Shown one piece after another: positions 5,762 to 6,240 of a DNA stretch of 6,240 bases (within the stretch, counting starts at the first letter, position 1; every line of letters begins with the position of its first letter). The notes below the pieces were generated by a model. The model made no database searches and had not been told where the DNA came from. It saw nothing but the letters and a program-made list of their open reading frames with translations. The DNA is taken from assembly GCA_021790495.1 (NCBI GenBank), contig JAJYGZ010000193.1:1-6240 (forward strand), written 5' to 3'. The stretch comes from Actinomycetes bacterium. GTDB lineage: Bacteria > Actinomycetota > Acidimicrobiia > Acidimicrobiales > Acidimicrobiaceae. Made by a program: the position numbers and the translations under genes.

Positions 5762-5793
5762 TTGACAGTTTGGTAACGAATGCGCGCGAGAAT
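5762..5793 (+). promoter_or_regulatory. Perfect -35 hexamer upstream of the MFS gene, with a poor -10
   Basis: TTGACA at 5762-5767 is a perfect sigma-70 -35 box. The best -10-like sequence, GAGAAT (5788-5793), is 20 bases away, longer than normal. If used, transcription would start near 5800, after the ATG at 5780, and translation would need a later start such as TTG 5828, with GGAGG at 5809-5813. Confidence 0.25.
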
Positions 5794-6240
5794 TACACCC
5801 CGGTACCTGGAGGCGCCCGCCAGCGGATTGCATCCTGGGGCAGACACCGACACCGCCGCTGGAGCTACGGGTTCGAAAAGGCGCTTTGCTACTTTTCAGG
5901 CGCTCCGTAATCGTAACTACCGGCTTTACTTTATCGGCCAGATCATCTCGAATTCCGGAACCTGGATGCAGACCGTCGCCCAGTCATGGCTGGTCCTGCA
6001 GCTAACCAAGTCTGGCGTCGATCTCGGGCTGGTAACTGCCGCCCAATTCCTCCCGATCCTTCTGCTCTCGCCGATGGCCGGAGTATTCGTCGATCGATCC
6101 GACAAGCGCAAACTGATGATTGTGACCCAGAGCGTATTCTCGGTCGTGGCTGCGCTCTTGGGCGTGGCCGTTCTCACCCATGTCATTATGCTGTGGATGA
6201 TTTTTGTCGCTGCAACGGCAATGGGATTGGTAAATTCCCT
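5780..6240 (+). CDS. MFS transporter, MFS_3-like (N-terminal part, runs off the window)
   Basis: The frame opens at ATG 5780, just after an in-frame TAA at 5774, and continues to the window end: 153 codons of a protein normally about 400-550 residues long. Residues 1-35 are a polar leader; homology begins at about FQALRNRNYRLYFIGQ (39-54). SNSGTWMQTVAQSWLVLQLT (57-76) is the hallmark of the MFS_3 / EntS-like exporters, and GVFVDRSDKRK at 101-111 is MFS motif A between helices two and three. About four membrane helices are visible. The family comprises proton-driven exporters of drugs, siderophores or other small molecules; the substrate cannot be told. The start is uncertain: there is no Shine-Dalgarno before ATG 5780, while GGAGG (5809-5813) precedes TTG 5828 by a longish 14 bases. 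Confidence 0.88.
   Translation, partial: MRARITPRYLEAPASGLHPGADTDTAAGATGSKRRFATFQALRNRNYRLYFIGQIISNSGTWMQTVAQSWLVLQLTKSGVDLGLVTAAQFLPILLLSPMAGVFVDRSDKRKLMIVTQSVFSVVAALLGVAVLTHVIMLWMIFVAATAMGLVNS

Noticed and set aside
5861..5884. GGTTCGAAAA as the T-arm of a tRNA
   Set aside because: No acceptor, D or anticodon arms can be folded around it, and it lies within the MFS reading frame.
5926..6186. Minus-strand open frame of 86 codons
   Set aside because: Shadow of the MFS transporter.
1..6240. CRISPR arrays, rRNA, tRNA, and a new defence system around the TA pairs
   Set aside because: No regularly spaced repeats or structural RNA signatures were seen, and the TA genes belong to known families without extra partner genes.

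Overview
The window looks like bacterial chromosome with a moderately high G+C content, judged by eye and not computed. The large membrane protein at 1649-3484 resembles a family I associate with Actinobacteria. The toxin-antitoxin genes instead resemble types common in Proteobacteria and cyanobacteria. An actinobacterium-like host that acquired accessory DNA is my best guess, held weakly.

Layout. At the left edge the last 24 codons of an unidentified gene overlap, by ATGA, an intact short-chain dehydrogenase/reductase (SDR, 74-868); the two are probably one operon. From 869 to 1648 there is no intact gene. A small membrane-protein gene can be read there across three successive frames (984-1579), which suggests a frameshifted pseudogene. 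A large polytopic membrane protein, probably a GT-C-like glycosyltransferase or relative, fills 1649-3484. Convergent to it on the minus strand is a small 54-codon reading frame (3493-3657), possibly the tail of a lost gene.

From 3712 to 4782 lie two tandem type II toxin-antitoxin modules. The first is HicB (intact) plus HicA, which lacks a normal start codon and has an abnormal C-terminal half. The second is a DinJ/RelB-like antitoxin (intact) plus YafQ, interrupted by an in-frame amber codon at a normally conserved Tyr. In both modules the antitoxin is intact and the toxin looks damaged. The second has a well-formed promoter with an inverted repeat over its -10 element, a likely autoregulatory operator.

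The stretch 4783-5779 has no intact gene. It holds two abutting ATTCCA...ACCGG repeats, a 7-bp hairpin, and a minus-strand reading (5148-5734) split over two frames that looks like a decayed gene. At 5780 an MFS transporter begins and runs off the right edge.

The intact genes (SDR, membrane protein, MFS transporter) do not form an obvious pathway. The window reads as accessory DNA in decay between conserved genes. I found no convincing new multi-gene system. The most notable things are the paired antitoxin-only remnants and the hidden small or decayed reading frames.
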